Of a DNA stretch of 31,328 bases, positions 23,322 through 31,328 are shown piece by piece. The notes under the pieces are model-generated. The model was given only the letters and a program-made list of their open reading frames with translations. It was not told the DNA's origin and searched no databases. A program made the position numbers and the translations under genes. Where the stretch lies: the NCBI GenBank assembly GCA_947096075.1, contig CAMUQE010000004.1, positions 1 to 31,328 on the forward strand. Direction: 5' to 3'. Position 1 is the stretch's first letter; the number at the start of each line of letters is the position of its first letter. The stretch comes from Veillonella parvula. Its GTDB lineage: Bacteria > Bacillota > Negativicutes > Veillonellales > Veillonellaceae.

Positions 23322-24019
23322 TGCAAAAGAAGAAAAAATCCACTAAACAAATGGGCCCAAAACCACAATATACACGAAAAGAACCGAAGGGGCCTCGTAT
23401 TATAGCTGCAAAATATAATACTTCCTGTGTGAAGGCAGATCAATATCCTGAAGGGGATACAGTAGAAATCGCTTTCCTTGGACGTTCTAATGTGGGCAAG
23501 TCTTCGTTGATTAATTCTTTATGTAACTATCGTGGGTTAGCCCTCGTTAGTGGTCAGCCAGGTAAGACTAAGACGATAAACTACTTTGATATTGAATCAA
23601 AAGAGGATATTTCTGAGACAGAGGAACGCAGATATAATTGGTTCCTTGTTGACCTTCCTGGCTATGGTTTTGCAAAGACAAATAAAGGAAACCGCAATTT
23701 GTGGTCTTCCTTTATTGCCGATTATATTTTACATTCTGAACGATTGATGTTGTTATGCCTACTTATCGATGGTCGTCATCCTGAGATGCCTATTGATAAG
23801 GTGGCATTTGATTGGCTTGTCGAAGCTGGTGTGCCATTACAAATTGTAGTGACTAAAGCCGATAAATTGACGGCTAAAGAAAAGTCTTCAAATCTGGCTA
23901 TAATTAAGGAGATGTATCCAACGGCTACACCGCCGATCTTGTACAGCTCTTTAAAGCATACTGGACGTGAGCTTTTACAACAACGAATCAATAAAATTTT
24001 GGTAGGAGATGAAGCATGA
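23321..24019 (+). CDS. engB: Ribosome biogenesis GTPase YihA/YsxC (EngB)
   Basis: Small GTPase of 232 residues needed for 50S assembly. P-loop GRSNVGKS (54-61), G3 DLPGYGFAKT (111-120) and the G4 motif TKADKL are present, with the switch segment QPGKTKTINYF. The first 25-30 residues form a lysine-rich extension (MQKKKKSTKQMGPKPQ) not present in minimal orthologues, which could contact rRNA. ATG 23321 shares a base with the lon stop (TAATG), and lon-engB linkage is common in Firmicutes. Confidence 0.96.
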   Translation: MQKKKKSTKQMGPKPQYTRKEPKGPRIIAAKYNTSCVKADQYPEGDTVEIAFLGRSNVGKSSLINSLCNYRGLALVSGQPGKTKTINYFDIESKEDISETEERRYNWFLVDLPGYGFAKTNKGNRNLWSSFIADYILHSERLMLLCLLIDGRHPEMPIDKVAFDWLVEAGVPLQIVVTKADKLTAKEKSSNLAIIKEMYPTATPPILYSSLKHTGRELLQQRINKILVGDEA

Positions 24020-24987
24020 GTCAAACCAACGAATTAGAGATTATGGAACGCATTGCTCTAGATTTAGAGAGTGTCGAAGAGTCTCTTGCATCATCTTTTA
24101 ATACAGGTGCGGAGGACTTCAATGCACTGATCAGGCCATTATCGGCAGCAGGTGGTAAGCGTTTGCGCGCTCAATTGTGCCTATTGATTGCTAATGCAGG
24201 GACATCTATAGAGCGTCAACGCGTCAAAATTGCTGAGGCTGTTGAAATGCTTCACTTAGCAACACTTATCCATGACGATGTATTAGATCAAGCTGAAATT
24301 CGCCGAGGTGAAGATACCATTCACATGCATAAAGGCAATAAGGTAGCTATCCTTAGTGGTGATTATTTATTTGCCAAAGCATTTAAAATCGTATCTGAAA
24401 TGACGAATATGAAGTATCTTCAAGTCTTCTCTCATATTATTACATGCCTTGTAGAAGGCGAGTTCATGCAAATGGAAGATGTATATCGTATTGATCAAGG
24501 TATAGAGCGTTATATGACAAAAACGCAAAAGAAAACAGCAGACTTCATGGAGGGCTGTATGGAGCTTGGTGGTCTCTTAGGAGATTGGCAAGAATCTGAA
24601 ATCATAGAATTGAAAAAATATGGTCATGCATTAGGTATGGCATTTCAAATTACAGATGATATTATGGATTATCGTGAAACAACGGAAACGACAGGAAAGC
24701 CTGTAGGGAATGACCTTCGCGAAGGTTTATTGACCTATCCGTTATTAAGCATCGTGAATGATGATAATAAAGATAAGTTGCTTGAAGATATCAAAGGCTT
24801 AAACAATGGTGGTAATGAGCAAGACATTATCGACTATGTTATTGCTCAAGGTGGTATCGACAATACATTAGCTGTAGCTGATAAATATTGTAAAGATGCT
24901 CTTGCTGCACTTGCTGCAGTGCGTGATTTTCCGGGGAAGGAATTCCTTGTGATGGCTGTAGAAAATCTAGCTGATAGAAAGGTATAA
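24016..24987 (+). CDS. Polyprenyl diphosphate synthase
   Basis: All-trans isoprenyl diphosphate synthase of 323 residues. Both aspartate-rich motifs are intact: DDVLD (87-91) and DDIMD (214-218), with GGKRLRAQ (46-53) binding isopentenyl diphosphate. It resembles the heptaprenyl/octaprenyl synthases that supply quinone side chains; product chain length cannot be read from this sequence alone. It overlaps engB by ATGA and is followed by tatC after one base, so it lies in a tightly coupled operon. Confidence 0.92.
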   Translation: MSQTNELEIMERIALDLESVEESLASSFNTGAEDFNALIRPLSAAGGKRLRAQLCLLIANAGTSIERQRVKIAEAVEMLHLATLIHDDVLDQAEIRRGEDTIHMHKGNKVAILSGDYLFAKAFKIVSEMTNMKYLQVFSHIITCLVEGEFMQMEDVYRIDQGIERYMTKTQKKTADFMEGCMELGGLLGDWQESEIIELKKYGHALGMAFQITDDIMDYRETTETTGKPVGNDLREGLLTYPLLSIVNDDNKDKLLEDIKGLNNGGNEQDIIDYVIAQGGIDNTLAVADKYCKDALAALAAVRDFPGKEFLVMAVENLADRKV

Positions 24988-24988
24988 T

Positions 24989-25879
24989 ATGGAACCGTTC
25001 GAACCAAAACCGGATTTCGAATATCCTATGCAAAAACCTTCTTTTGATAGTGTAGTTCGTCAAAAACGGCGTGAAGCAGAGCAAAAGGCTGAACAAGAAC
25101 GGTATAAGGTGGCGAATCTATGCGTTCCTGAGGAACAGGAAAATGAGCCTATTTATACTGAAATGGAACAGAAGATGATGGACGAGGCAAGGCAATTATC
25201 TCTTGTAGGACATCTTTCAGAACTGCGAAAACGACTGATTATAATGGCTGTAGCGGTTATAGTAGGAACTTGTATTTCATATTATTATGTAGACTTATTA
25301 TTGGAAATACTCCTAAAACCAGCTGGCAAGCTCTATTATATGAGACCTACTGAAGCGTTTTTTACATATATGAAGGTGTCTGTTGTAGGTGGCTTAGTCA
25401 TAGCCGCTCCCATCATATTGCATCAGAGTTGGCTGTTTGTTAAGCCTGCACTAACTGTGCGAGAAAAGCAGCTATCTAACTGGATCTTACCAGTAGCAAT
25501 CAGTCTATTCGGAATAGGTATTGTATTTTCTTATTTTCTCGTATTGCCTGCAGCGGTGAAGTTCTTTATGGGCTTTGCTACAGACGAATTACAACCGATG
25601 TTTTCCATCGGTCAGTATATGGATTTTGTATTATCCTTTGTACTGCCCTTTGGACTTATCTTTGAACTACCGTTGATCTTAATTATTTTGGGATATTTCA
25701 ATTTAATTACATCACGCTTTTTAAAAACGAAGCGAAAAATATTTATTCTTATATCCTTTATCATAGGTGCTGTCATTTCACCTACACCAGATATGTTTTC
25801 TCAAACGATGATTGCATTACCTATGATATTGCTATATGAAACAAGCCTATTTGTATTGGCTAAGATTATGAAGCGCTAA
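24989..25879 (+). CDS. tatC: Twin-arginine translocase TatC with N-terminal extension
   Basis: Six-helix inner-membrane receptor subunit of the Tat pathway. The canonical start of TatC, SLVGHLSELRKR, is at 71-82, followed by the RPTEAFFTYMK periplasmic-loop motif and the remaining membrane segments to about 296. The first 70 residues are an extra, highly charged and probably cytoplasmic segment (QKRREAEQKAEQERYK) with no counterpart in typical TatC of about 250 residues. ATG 24989 follows AAAGG at 24978-24982; I saw no better internal start. No tatA or tatB gene is adjacent. Confidence 0.94.
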   Translation: MEPFEPKPDFEYPMQKPSFDSVVRQKRREAEQKAEQERYKVANLCVPEEQENEPIYTEMEQKMMDEARQLSLVGHLSELRKRLIIMAVAVIVGTCISYYYVDLLLEILLKPAGKLYYMRPTEAFFTYMKVSVVGGLVIAAPIILHQSWLFVKPALTVREKQLSNWILPVAISLFGIGIVFSYFLVLPAAVKFFMGFATDELQPMFSIGQYMDFVLSFVLPFGLIFELPLILIILGYFNLITSRFLKTKRKIFILISFIIGAVISPTPDMFSQTMIALPMILLYETSLFVLAKIMKR

Positions 25880-25899
25880 GGAGTATTTTAGGAGGAACG

Positions 25900-28557
25900 A
25901 TGAAAACCTACGAAAATTTAACCACATATAATCCTGGTGAAATAGAAGGCAAATGGTATTCTTATTGGGAAAATCAAGGATACTTTCACGAAGAAGTAGA
26001 CACGAATAAAGAGCCATTTAGTATCGTATTACCCCCTCCTAACGTAACTGGTATGTTGCATATGGGGCATGCCCTTGATAACACATTACAAGATATCCTC
26101 ATCCGTTTCAAACGCATGCAAGGCTACAATGTATTGTGGATGCCAGGTACAGACCACGCTGGTATTGCTACACAAATCAAAGTAGAAGAGATGCTTGCTA
26201 AAGAAGAGGGAAAATCTCGTTATGATTTGGGCCGTGAAAAATTCGTAGAGCGCGTGTGGGAGTGGAAAAAGGAATACGGGGATACTATCGTAAAACAAAT
26301 CCGTAGCCTTGGCGCGTCCTGTGATTGGACACGTGAGCGCTTTACATTGGATGACGGTTACTACCATGCGGTGCGGGAAGTATTCGTAAAACTTTACGAA
26401 AAAGGTTTAATCTATCGTGGGGAACGCATTATCAACTGGTGTCCTCGTTGTGCAACCGCTTTATCTGATGTAGAAGTTGAGCATGAAGACGAACATGGCC
26501 ATTTATGGCATATTAAATATCCTGTAAAAGGTGAAGATAATCGTTTCGTTGTTGTTGCTACAACTCGTCCTGAAACTATGTTTGGTGACGTAGCAGTAGC
26601 TGTAAATCCTGATGATGATCGTTACAAAGATCTCATTGGTAAAACATTGATTTTGCCATTTGTTAATCGAGAAATTCCTGTAATTGCTGATGGCTATGTA
26701 GATGCTAGCTTCGGCACAGGCTGTGTAAAAATTACACCTGCTCATGACCCTAATGACTTTGAAATGGGCCAACGCCATGATTTAGAGTCCATCGTTGTTA
26801 TGAACAATGATGCAACAATGAACGAAGGTGCTGGTAAATTCAATGGCTTGCCTCGTGAAGAAGCGCGTAAACAAGTAGTAGCAGAACTTAAAGAATTAGG
26901 TTTGCTTGAAAAAATTGATGATCATGACCATGCAGTAGGTCATTGTTCTCGTTGTAAAACAATTATTGAACCAATGGTATCTAAACAATGGTTTGTAGAT
27001 ATGAAACCGTTGGCAGAACCAGCTCTTAAGGTTGTTAAAGACCACGAAGTAGAGTTTGTTCCTGAACGTTTTACAAAAACATATGTGAACTGGCTTGAAA
27101 ATATCCGTGATTGGACTATTTCTCGTCAATTGTGGTGGGGCCATCGTATTCCTGCATGGTATTGTGATGACTGTGGTGAAACGATTGTTAGCCGTGAAGA
27201 TATTACAGAATGTCCTCATTGCCACGGTCATGTTACACAAGATCCGGATGTTCTTGATACATGGTTTAGCTCTGGTTTATGGCCATTTGCTACAATGGGT
27301 TGGCCTAAGCAAACTCCAGAACTTAACCAATGGTATCCAACAAGTGTGCTTGTAACTGGTTACGATATCATCTTTTTCTGGGTTGCTCGTATGATTTTTA
27401 TGGCTCTTGAGTTTGAACATGAAATCCCATTTAAACATGTATTTATTCATGGTCTTGTTCGCGACAGTCAGGGCCGTAAAATGAGTAAATCTTTGGGTAA
27501 TGGTATTAATCCACTTGAAGTTATCGACCAATATGGTGCTGATGCATTGCGCTTTACTCTTGTAACTGGCAATACACCTGGTAATGATATGCGCTTCTAT
27601 ATGGAACGTGTTGAGGCTAACCGTAACTTTGCCAATAAGATTTGGAATGCATCCAAGTTTGTATTGATGAACCTTACAAATTATGATGAAAGTTTCGTTC
27701 CAACAGCAGATGATTTGACATTAGCGGACCAATGGATTATTCAAAAATACAATGAAACAGTACAAAGCGTAACATCTAATCTCGATAAATTCGAACTTGG
27801 TGAAGCTGCGAGTTCCGTATATGACTTCATTTGGAATACGTACTGCGATTGGTACATTGAATTAGCGAAACCTCGTTTGTATAGTGAAAGCAACGAACGT
27901 GATCGTCGCACAGTTCAATATTTACTTGTAACAATCTTGCGTCACATGCTCGAATTATTGCATCCATTCATGCCGTTTGTAACTGAACATATTTGGCAAC
28001 ATTTGCCACATGAAGGGGACAGCATCGTTGTTACTAAATGGCCTGAAGCATTGAAATTCGATAATCTTGAAGGTGCAGCACGTCAAATGGAAGTTATGAT
28101 GGATGCCATCAAAGGTATTCGTAACATGCGTGCTGAAATGAATGTGCCTCTAGGTAAAAAAGCTGAGGTTATCGTAGCGCCAACAGATGAAGCATTAGCT
28201 AAAACTGTAGCAGAACATAGTGACTACTTTGTAACATTGGCTTGGGCTGAGAAAGTAACAATTCTTGGTACCGACGATCCAAAGCCAGAAAATGCGACTG
28301 TAACCGTTGTCAATGGTATGGAAGTATATCTCTTACTTAAAGACTTGATCGACGGTGAAAAAGAAAGAGAGCGTATTGCGAAGGAAAAAATCCAAATGGA
28401 AAAAGAAATTTCTCGTTTGGAAGGTAAATTGTCTAACCAAGGCTTCTTAGCAAAAGCTCCTGAAGCTGTAGTAGCAAAAGAAAAAGAAAAGTTAGAAGAA
28501 TATAAACAAAAACAACAAGCATTATTGGAACGTGAAGCGTTCCTCGAAACCTTATAA
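25900..28557 (+). CDS. valS: Valyl-tRNA synthetase
   Basis: Class I aminoacyl-tRNA synthetase of 885 residues, full length. PPPNVTGMLHMGHALD carries the HIGH-type motif (H54-M-G-H57) and KMSKS is at 527-531. The editing domain includes TTRPETMFGDVAVAV. A zinc-type cysteine pattern (CDDCGETI...CPHCHGH) lies in the middle. The C-terminal 60 residues form a charged coiled coil that contacts tRNA. The ribosome site is AGGAGG at 25890-25895. Only 20 bases separate it from tatC, so no T-box leader is present. Confidence 0.98.
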   Translation: MKTYENLTTYNPGEIEGKWYSYWENQGYFHEEVDTNKEPFSIVLPPPNVTGMLHMGHALDNTLQDILIRFKRMQGYNVLWMPGTDHAGIATQIKVEEMLAKEEGKSRYDLGREKFVERVWEWKKEYGDTIVKQIRSLGASCDWTRERFTLDDGYYHAVREVFVKLYEKGLIYRGERIINWCPRCATALSDVEVEHEDEHGHLWHIKYPVKGEDNRFVVVATTRPETMFGDVAVAVNPDDDRYKDLIGKTLILPFVNREIPVIADGYVDASFGTGCVKITPAHDPNDFEMGQRHDLESIVVMNNDATMNEGAGKFNGLPREEARKQVVAELKELGLLEKIDDHDHAVGHCSRCKTIIEPMVSKQWFVDMKPLAEPALKVVKDHEVEFVPERFTKTYVNWLENIRDWTISRQLWWGHRIPAWYCDDCGETIVSREDITECPHCHGHVTQDPDVLDTWFSSGLWPFATMGWPKQTPELNQWYPTSVLVTGYDIIFFWVARMIFMALEFEHEIPFKHVFIHGLVRDSQGRKMSKSLGNGINPLEVIDQYGADALRFTLVTGNTPGNDMRFYMERVEANRNFANKIWNASKFVLMNLTNYDESFVPTADDLTLADQWIIQKYNETVQSVTSNLDKFELGEAASSVYDFIWNTYCDWYIELAKPRLYSESNERDRRTVQYLLVTILRHMLELLHPFMPFVTEHIWQHLPHEGDSIVVTKWPEALKFDNLEGAARQMEVMMDAIKGIRNMRAEMNVPLGKKAEVIVAPTDEALAKTVAEHSDYFVTLAWAEKVTILGTDDPKPENATVTVVNGMEVYLLLKDLIDGEKERERIAKEKIQMEKEISRLEGKLSNQGFLAKAPEAVVAKEKEKLEEYKQKQQALLEREAFLETL

Positions 28558-28569
28558 TAGGAGGTTTAT

Positions 28570-29877
28570 ATGACATATCAAGAGGCCTTAGCCTATTTAG
28601 AGCAGGCATCTTCATTCGGTATTAAGCCTGGCCTTGAACGAATTACAGCTCTTATGGATGTATTGGGAAATCCACAAGAAGATTATAAAATTGTTCATGT
28701 GACAGGCACGAATGGTAAGGGCTCGGTTACCTCATACATTTCCTACGCACTGTTTACAAGTGGATTACGGGTGGGGCGATTTACATCGCCTCACCTTCAA
28801 TCCTATACGGAGCGAATTCAAATTAATGATGGGAATATTACTGAGGAAGCCTTTGGGGAATTAATCAGTCGTGTTAAAGGTGCAGTAGACACTATTGTTA
28901 GTAATGGAGTAGAAGCGCCAACACAATTTGAAATGCTGACGGCTGCTGCATTCTTGTTCTTTAAAGAACAAGGTGTAGATTATGCTGTGGTAGAAGTCGG
29001 ATTAGGTGGCTTATTAGACTCTACGAACATCGTTACTCCTAAAGTATCTGTTATCACTAATGTATCTATAGATCATCAAGCGTACTGTGGTGATACTGTA
29101 GAGGAGATTGCACGTCATAAATCGGGTATTATCAAATCTAAGGTACCTGTAGTAACAGCGGCACAAGGTACTCCTCTTAGTATCATTGAGGACGTAGCTA
29201 AAGAAAAACATGCTAAGCTTTATGCTTTCAATAAAGATTTCGGTATCGATAGTCGCAGCGCTGTAACTGGTGGTCAAATGATTACGGTTAGTACTAACGA
29301 TGCAGCACCTGCCATGTTGTTTACGACGATGGCGGGCATTCACCAATCTGTAAACCTCGCTTGTGCATTGATGGCGGTACGTCTGTTGATGAAAGAGGAT
29401 ACGAATATCAGCGAAGAAACGATGCGTGAAGGCTTCGCTCGTACTACTTGGGCAGGACGTTTTGAAGTTAAAAGAGGTTTAGATCGTACTTTTATTTTTG
29501 ATGGTGCTCATAATGCGGCAGGGGCTGAGTCTTTTGCCATGACGTATGGCGAGTTGTTTAAGGATAGCCCAAAAACGATTGTAATGGCTATTCTTAAAGA
29601 TAAGAACCAAGCGGCTATTATCCGTGAAGTGGTTAAAGTGGGTGACACAGTGCTCGTTGTGCCCGCACCAACCGATAGAACGGAAGTACCGGAAACCTTG
29701 GTTGAAATGATTCGCCGTACTGTACCAAAGGCGACGGCTCAAACTGCAGACTCTATTGAGGCTGCATTAGCATTGGCATATAAGCATACAAAGACTGGTG
29801 ATATCATTGCCGTATGTGGTTCTTTATATATTCTAGGGGATGCTCGTCAGTGGTTTTTCCATGAGATGAGTCATTAA
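28570..29877 (+). CDS. folC: Folylpolyglutamate/dihydrofolate synthase
   Basis: Mur-ligase-family enzyme of 435 residues that adds glutamate to folates, or to dihydropteroate in bifunctional members. P-loop VTGTNGKGSV begins at residue 44, followed by FTSPHLQSYTERI, the EVGLGGLLDSTN motif, SIDHQAYCGDT and FDGAHNAAGAE in the C-terminal domain. AGGAGG overlaps the region just after the valS stop. valS-folC linkage is common in Firmicutes. Confidence 0.96.
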   Translation: MTYQEALAYLEQASSFGIKPGLERITALMDVLGNPQEDYKIVHVTGTNGKGSVTSYISYALFTSGLRVGRFTSPHLQSYTERIQINDGNITEEAFGELISRVKGAVDTIVSNGVEAPTQFEMLTAAAFLFFKEQGVDYAVVEVGLGGLLDSTNIVTPKVSVITNVSIDHQAYCGDTVEEIARHKSGIIKSKVPVVTAAQGTPLSIIEDVAKEKHAKLYAFNKDFGIDSRSAVTGGQMITVSTNDAAPAMLFTTMAGIHQSVNLACALMAVRLLMKEDTNISEETMREGFARTTWAGRFEVKRGLDRTFIFDGAHNAAGAESFAMTYGELFKDSPKTIVMAILKDKNQAAIIREVVKVGDTVLVVPAPTDRTEVPETLVEMIRRTVPKATAQTADSIEAALALAYKHTKTGDIIAVCGSLYILGDARQWFFHEMSH

Positions 29878-29886
29878 GGTGAGAAT

Positions 29887-31125
29887 ATGGAACTCTCACT
29901 CATTCCTAATCAGAAACGAATTACCTTTTATATTGAACGATTAATCTATGGTGTCGTCATTGCGATGCCACTTCAACCAATGGTAGGCGATGTACTTCTC
30001 TGGTTGGCTATAGGTCTGGCATTATATGATTTAATTTCTAGTAAATCATTGAGTTTGCCGACAGGCTATCTATCTTGGACTGTTATGATCTTTGTTATCT
30101 GGACAGGTGTATCGTCGTTAATGTCCCTAAACTGGGATTGGTCTATTCAGAGCTGGTTCTACCAAATTGTAGCAGGTGGGGGCATGTACTATTTAGTTCG
30201 TACCTATATTCGAACATCTAAACAGTGGAACTATTTTCTTCGTGCCTTTTTAGGTACAGCAGTTCTTGTATGCATTATAGGGGCCTATCAGTATATATTT
30301 GTTCCCAATATACATATAAAAGAATGGGTAGATGCAGCACAATTCCCTAAATTGATGCGTCGAATGGCGTCTACATTGCAAAATCCTAACTTGTTAGGTG
30401 CCTATCTATTGATGGTGCTAAGTGTATGTATCAGCTATATTCTTGTTTATATGAAGGAGAATCGTACTCGTGAAATTGTTACAATGCTGATTGTTGGTAT
30501 TGTATTATTTTTAACGATGCTATTAACCTATTCTCGTGGTATTTGGATTAGTTTTGCGGCCATGATTCTATATTGGGCTATTTTCGTAGAACGAAGATTA
30601 TTCTTATCCTTGTTAGTGGTACCTCTAATTCTATATTTCTATGAAGGTGAGGTTGCCTCACGACTTTGGTCTATATTCCAAGGACATGATACGTCGTCAG
30701 ATCTTCGTTGGGCTTTATGGGATAGCACAATGTATATCGTACGAGAAAACCCTATCTTTGGTATTGGGTGGAATACATTCTACTTAGTTTATCCAGATTA
30801 TAACTATTACATTCAAGGCCCTAATGTATTGATGTATCATGCCCATAATTTATATTTAAATATATTGGCTGAAACAGGTATTCCTGGCTTGCTATCATTC
30901 CTAGCAGTTATCGTCGGTCATGTTATCACATCTGTTCGATTGAAAGGGGATATGTTCCGACAAGCTGCACAGATAGGAATAGGTGCTTTAGCTATCGGTG
31001 TTCTTTTTAGTGGATTGTCTGATTTTGAGCTCTATAGCCATCAAGTTACTATTGTTTTTTGGCAGCTCCTTGGTTGGGTTGGGGCCTTTGTGAAAGTACA
31101 ACTCTCCACGAAGAATCATATGTAA
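29887..31125 (+). CDS. O-antigen ligase/polymerase-like membrane protein
   Basis: A 412-residue polytopic membrane protein of the O-antigen ligase (WaaL/Wzy_C) superfamily. Hydrophobic segments cover most of the length. A large external loop ends in a HAHNLYLNILAETGIPG motif (around 325-341), containing the conserved histidine region of ligases. Other charged loop features are YSRGIW and LRWALWDSTM. Role: probable transfer or polymerisation of surface glycans, which suits a diderm Negativicute, but ligase and polymerase cannot be told apart from sequence. AAGGTGAG is the ribosome site, 9 bases after folC. Confidence 0.85.
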   Translation: MELSLIPNQKRITFYIERLIYGVVIAMPLQPMVGDVLLWLAIGLALYDLISSKSLSLPTGYLSWTVMIFVIWTGVSSLMSLNWDWSIQSWFYQIVAGGGMYYLVRTYIRTSKQWNYFLRAFLGTAVLVCIIGAYQYIFVPNIHIKEWVDAAQFPKLMRRMASTLQNPNLLGAYLLMVLSVCISYILVYMKENRTREIVTMLIVGIVLFLTMLLTYSRGIWISFAAMILYWAIFVERRLFLSLLVVPLILYFYEGEVASRLWSIFQGHDTSSDLRWALWDSTMYIVRENPIFGIGWNTFYLVYPDYNYYIQGPNVLMYHAHNLYLNILAETGIPGLLSFLAVIVGHVITSVRLKGDMFRQAAQIGIGALAIGVLFSGLSDFELYSHQVTIVFWQLLGWVGAFVKVQLSTKNHM

Positions 31126-31180
31126 AAAGTATATTTTGTATAATCAGTAAGTTTTATGGTAGCGATACAATTTCATAGTA

Positions 31181-31189
31181 TGGTATAAT
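31181..31189 (+). promoter_or_regulatory. Extended -10 promoter after the membrane-protein gene
   Basis: TG-G-TATAAT is a perfect extended -10 element with no clear -35 box, as extended -10 promoters allow. Transcription would begin near 31196. A second TATAAT lies at 31139-31144. Confidence 0.45.
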
Positions 31190-31226
31190 TTATACATGCC
31201 TTAGCAGGGTAAGCTTACGTATATTT

Positions 31227-31289
31227 AACCGGTTTTCTAATGTTAGAATAATTGAACATTATTGCTTGCATTTGAAAACCGGTTTTTTT
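31227..31289 (+). terminator. Intrinsic terminator with inner stem
   Basis: AACCGGTTTTC (31227-31237) pairs with GAAAACCGGTT (31274-31284), followed by seven T. The loop contains an inner stem TAATGTT (31238-31244)/AACATTA (31255-31261). It may end the upstream operon and would also end any transcript from the promoter at 31181. Confidence 0.8.
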
Positions 31290-31307
31290 GTATATCTATA
31301 TCTTTAT

Positions 31308-31315
31308 AGGAGGTG
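31308..31315 (+). promoter_or_regulatory. Ribosome-site-like AGGAGGTG at window end
   Basis: AGGAGGTG is a near-perfect Shine-Dalgarno sequence, but no ATG, TTG or usable GTG follows before the window ends at 31328 (GTG at 31313 is followed by TAG). The gene, if any, starts outside the window. Confidence 0.35.
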
Positions 31316-31328
31316 TAGCGGTTAGTTT

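Noticed and set aside
25880..25899. T-box leader for valS
   Set aside because: The gap after tatC is only 20 bases, far too short, and has no T-box sequence.
27095..27355. 86-codon + strand open frame inside valS, and many minus-strand frames elsewhere
   Set aside because: They lie within strongly conserved genes, show low-complexity or implausible protein sequence and have no ribosome sites; they are shadows of the real genes.
31308..31328. Start of a tRNA gene at the window end (GGAGGTGTAGCGG)
   Set aside because: It superficially resembles an acceptor arm followed by TA, but the expected D-loop A14 is not in place and the 3' half lies outside the window.

Overview
The window is a 31.3 kb stretch with every recognisable gene on the + strand. 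Low G+C, strong AGGAGG ribosome sites and the gene repertoire point to an anaerobic Negativicutes bacterium (Firmicutes lineage), most likely a Veillonella. That assignment rests on recognising protein families and on gene content, not on a database search. No stretch longer than about 205 bases lacks a gene, and I saw no tRNA, rRNA, CRISPR array, insertion sequence or phage gene.

Region 1 (about 1-14250) is a catabolic cluster for purines/urate. It holds a YheO-type PAS/HTH regulator, 2,3-diaminopropionate ammonia-lyase (ygeX), the M20 hydrolase ygeY, the knotted carbamoyltransferase ygeW, carbamate kinase (arcC), the amidohydrolase ssnA, a short ygfK, a dihydropyrimidinase/hydantoinase-like hyuA, a one-chain molybdenum hydroxylase and an NCS2 xanthine/urate permease. 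This is the gene set associated with anaerobic purine and urate breakdown in gut bacteria. A reasonable reading, partly inferred: the permease imports the purine; the Mo hydroxylase and YgfK do redox chemistry on the ring; SsnA, HyuA and YgeY open and hydrolyse it; YgeW and ArcC turn carbamoyl groups into ATP; YgeX converts diaminopropionate into pyruvate and ammonia. Both redox proteins are compact: YgfK lacks the GltD-like flavin/NAD(P) domain I would expect, and no FAD subunit accompanies the Mo hydroxylase.

Region 2 (14390-15640) is a RuBisCO-like protein with its own promoter, isolated from the purine cluster by a strong terminator. Its active site is not that of a carboxylase. Region 3 (15660-17640) carries walJ, rlmH and a CBS-domain protein preceded by an 11-bp perfect inverted repeat.

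Region 4 (17650-23320) is the protein-quality-control block tig-clpP-clpX-lon, with a terminator hairpin between clpX and lon. Region 5 (23321-31125) is a tightly packed housekeeping run: engB, a polyprenyl diphosphate synthase, tatC with a long N-terminal extension, valS, folC and an O-antigen-ligase-like membrane protein. The last 200 bases hold an extended -10 promoter followed about 40 bases later by an intrinsic terminator, which could be a small RNA or an attenuated leader.

Several start codons were moved to the one matching a Shine-Dalgarno sequence (arcC, Mo hydroxylase, permease, RuBisCO-like protein, walJ). clpX appears to start with TTG.
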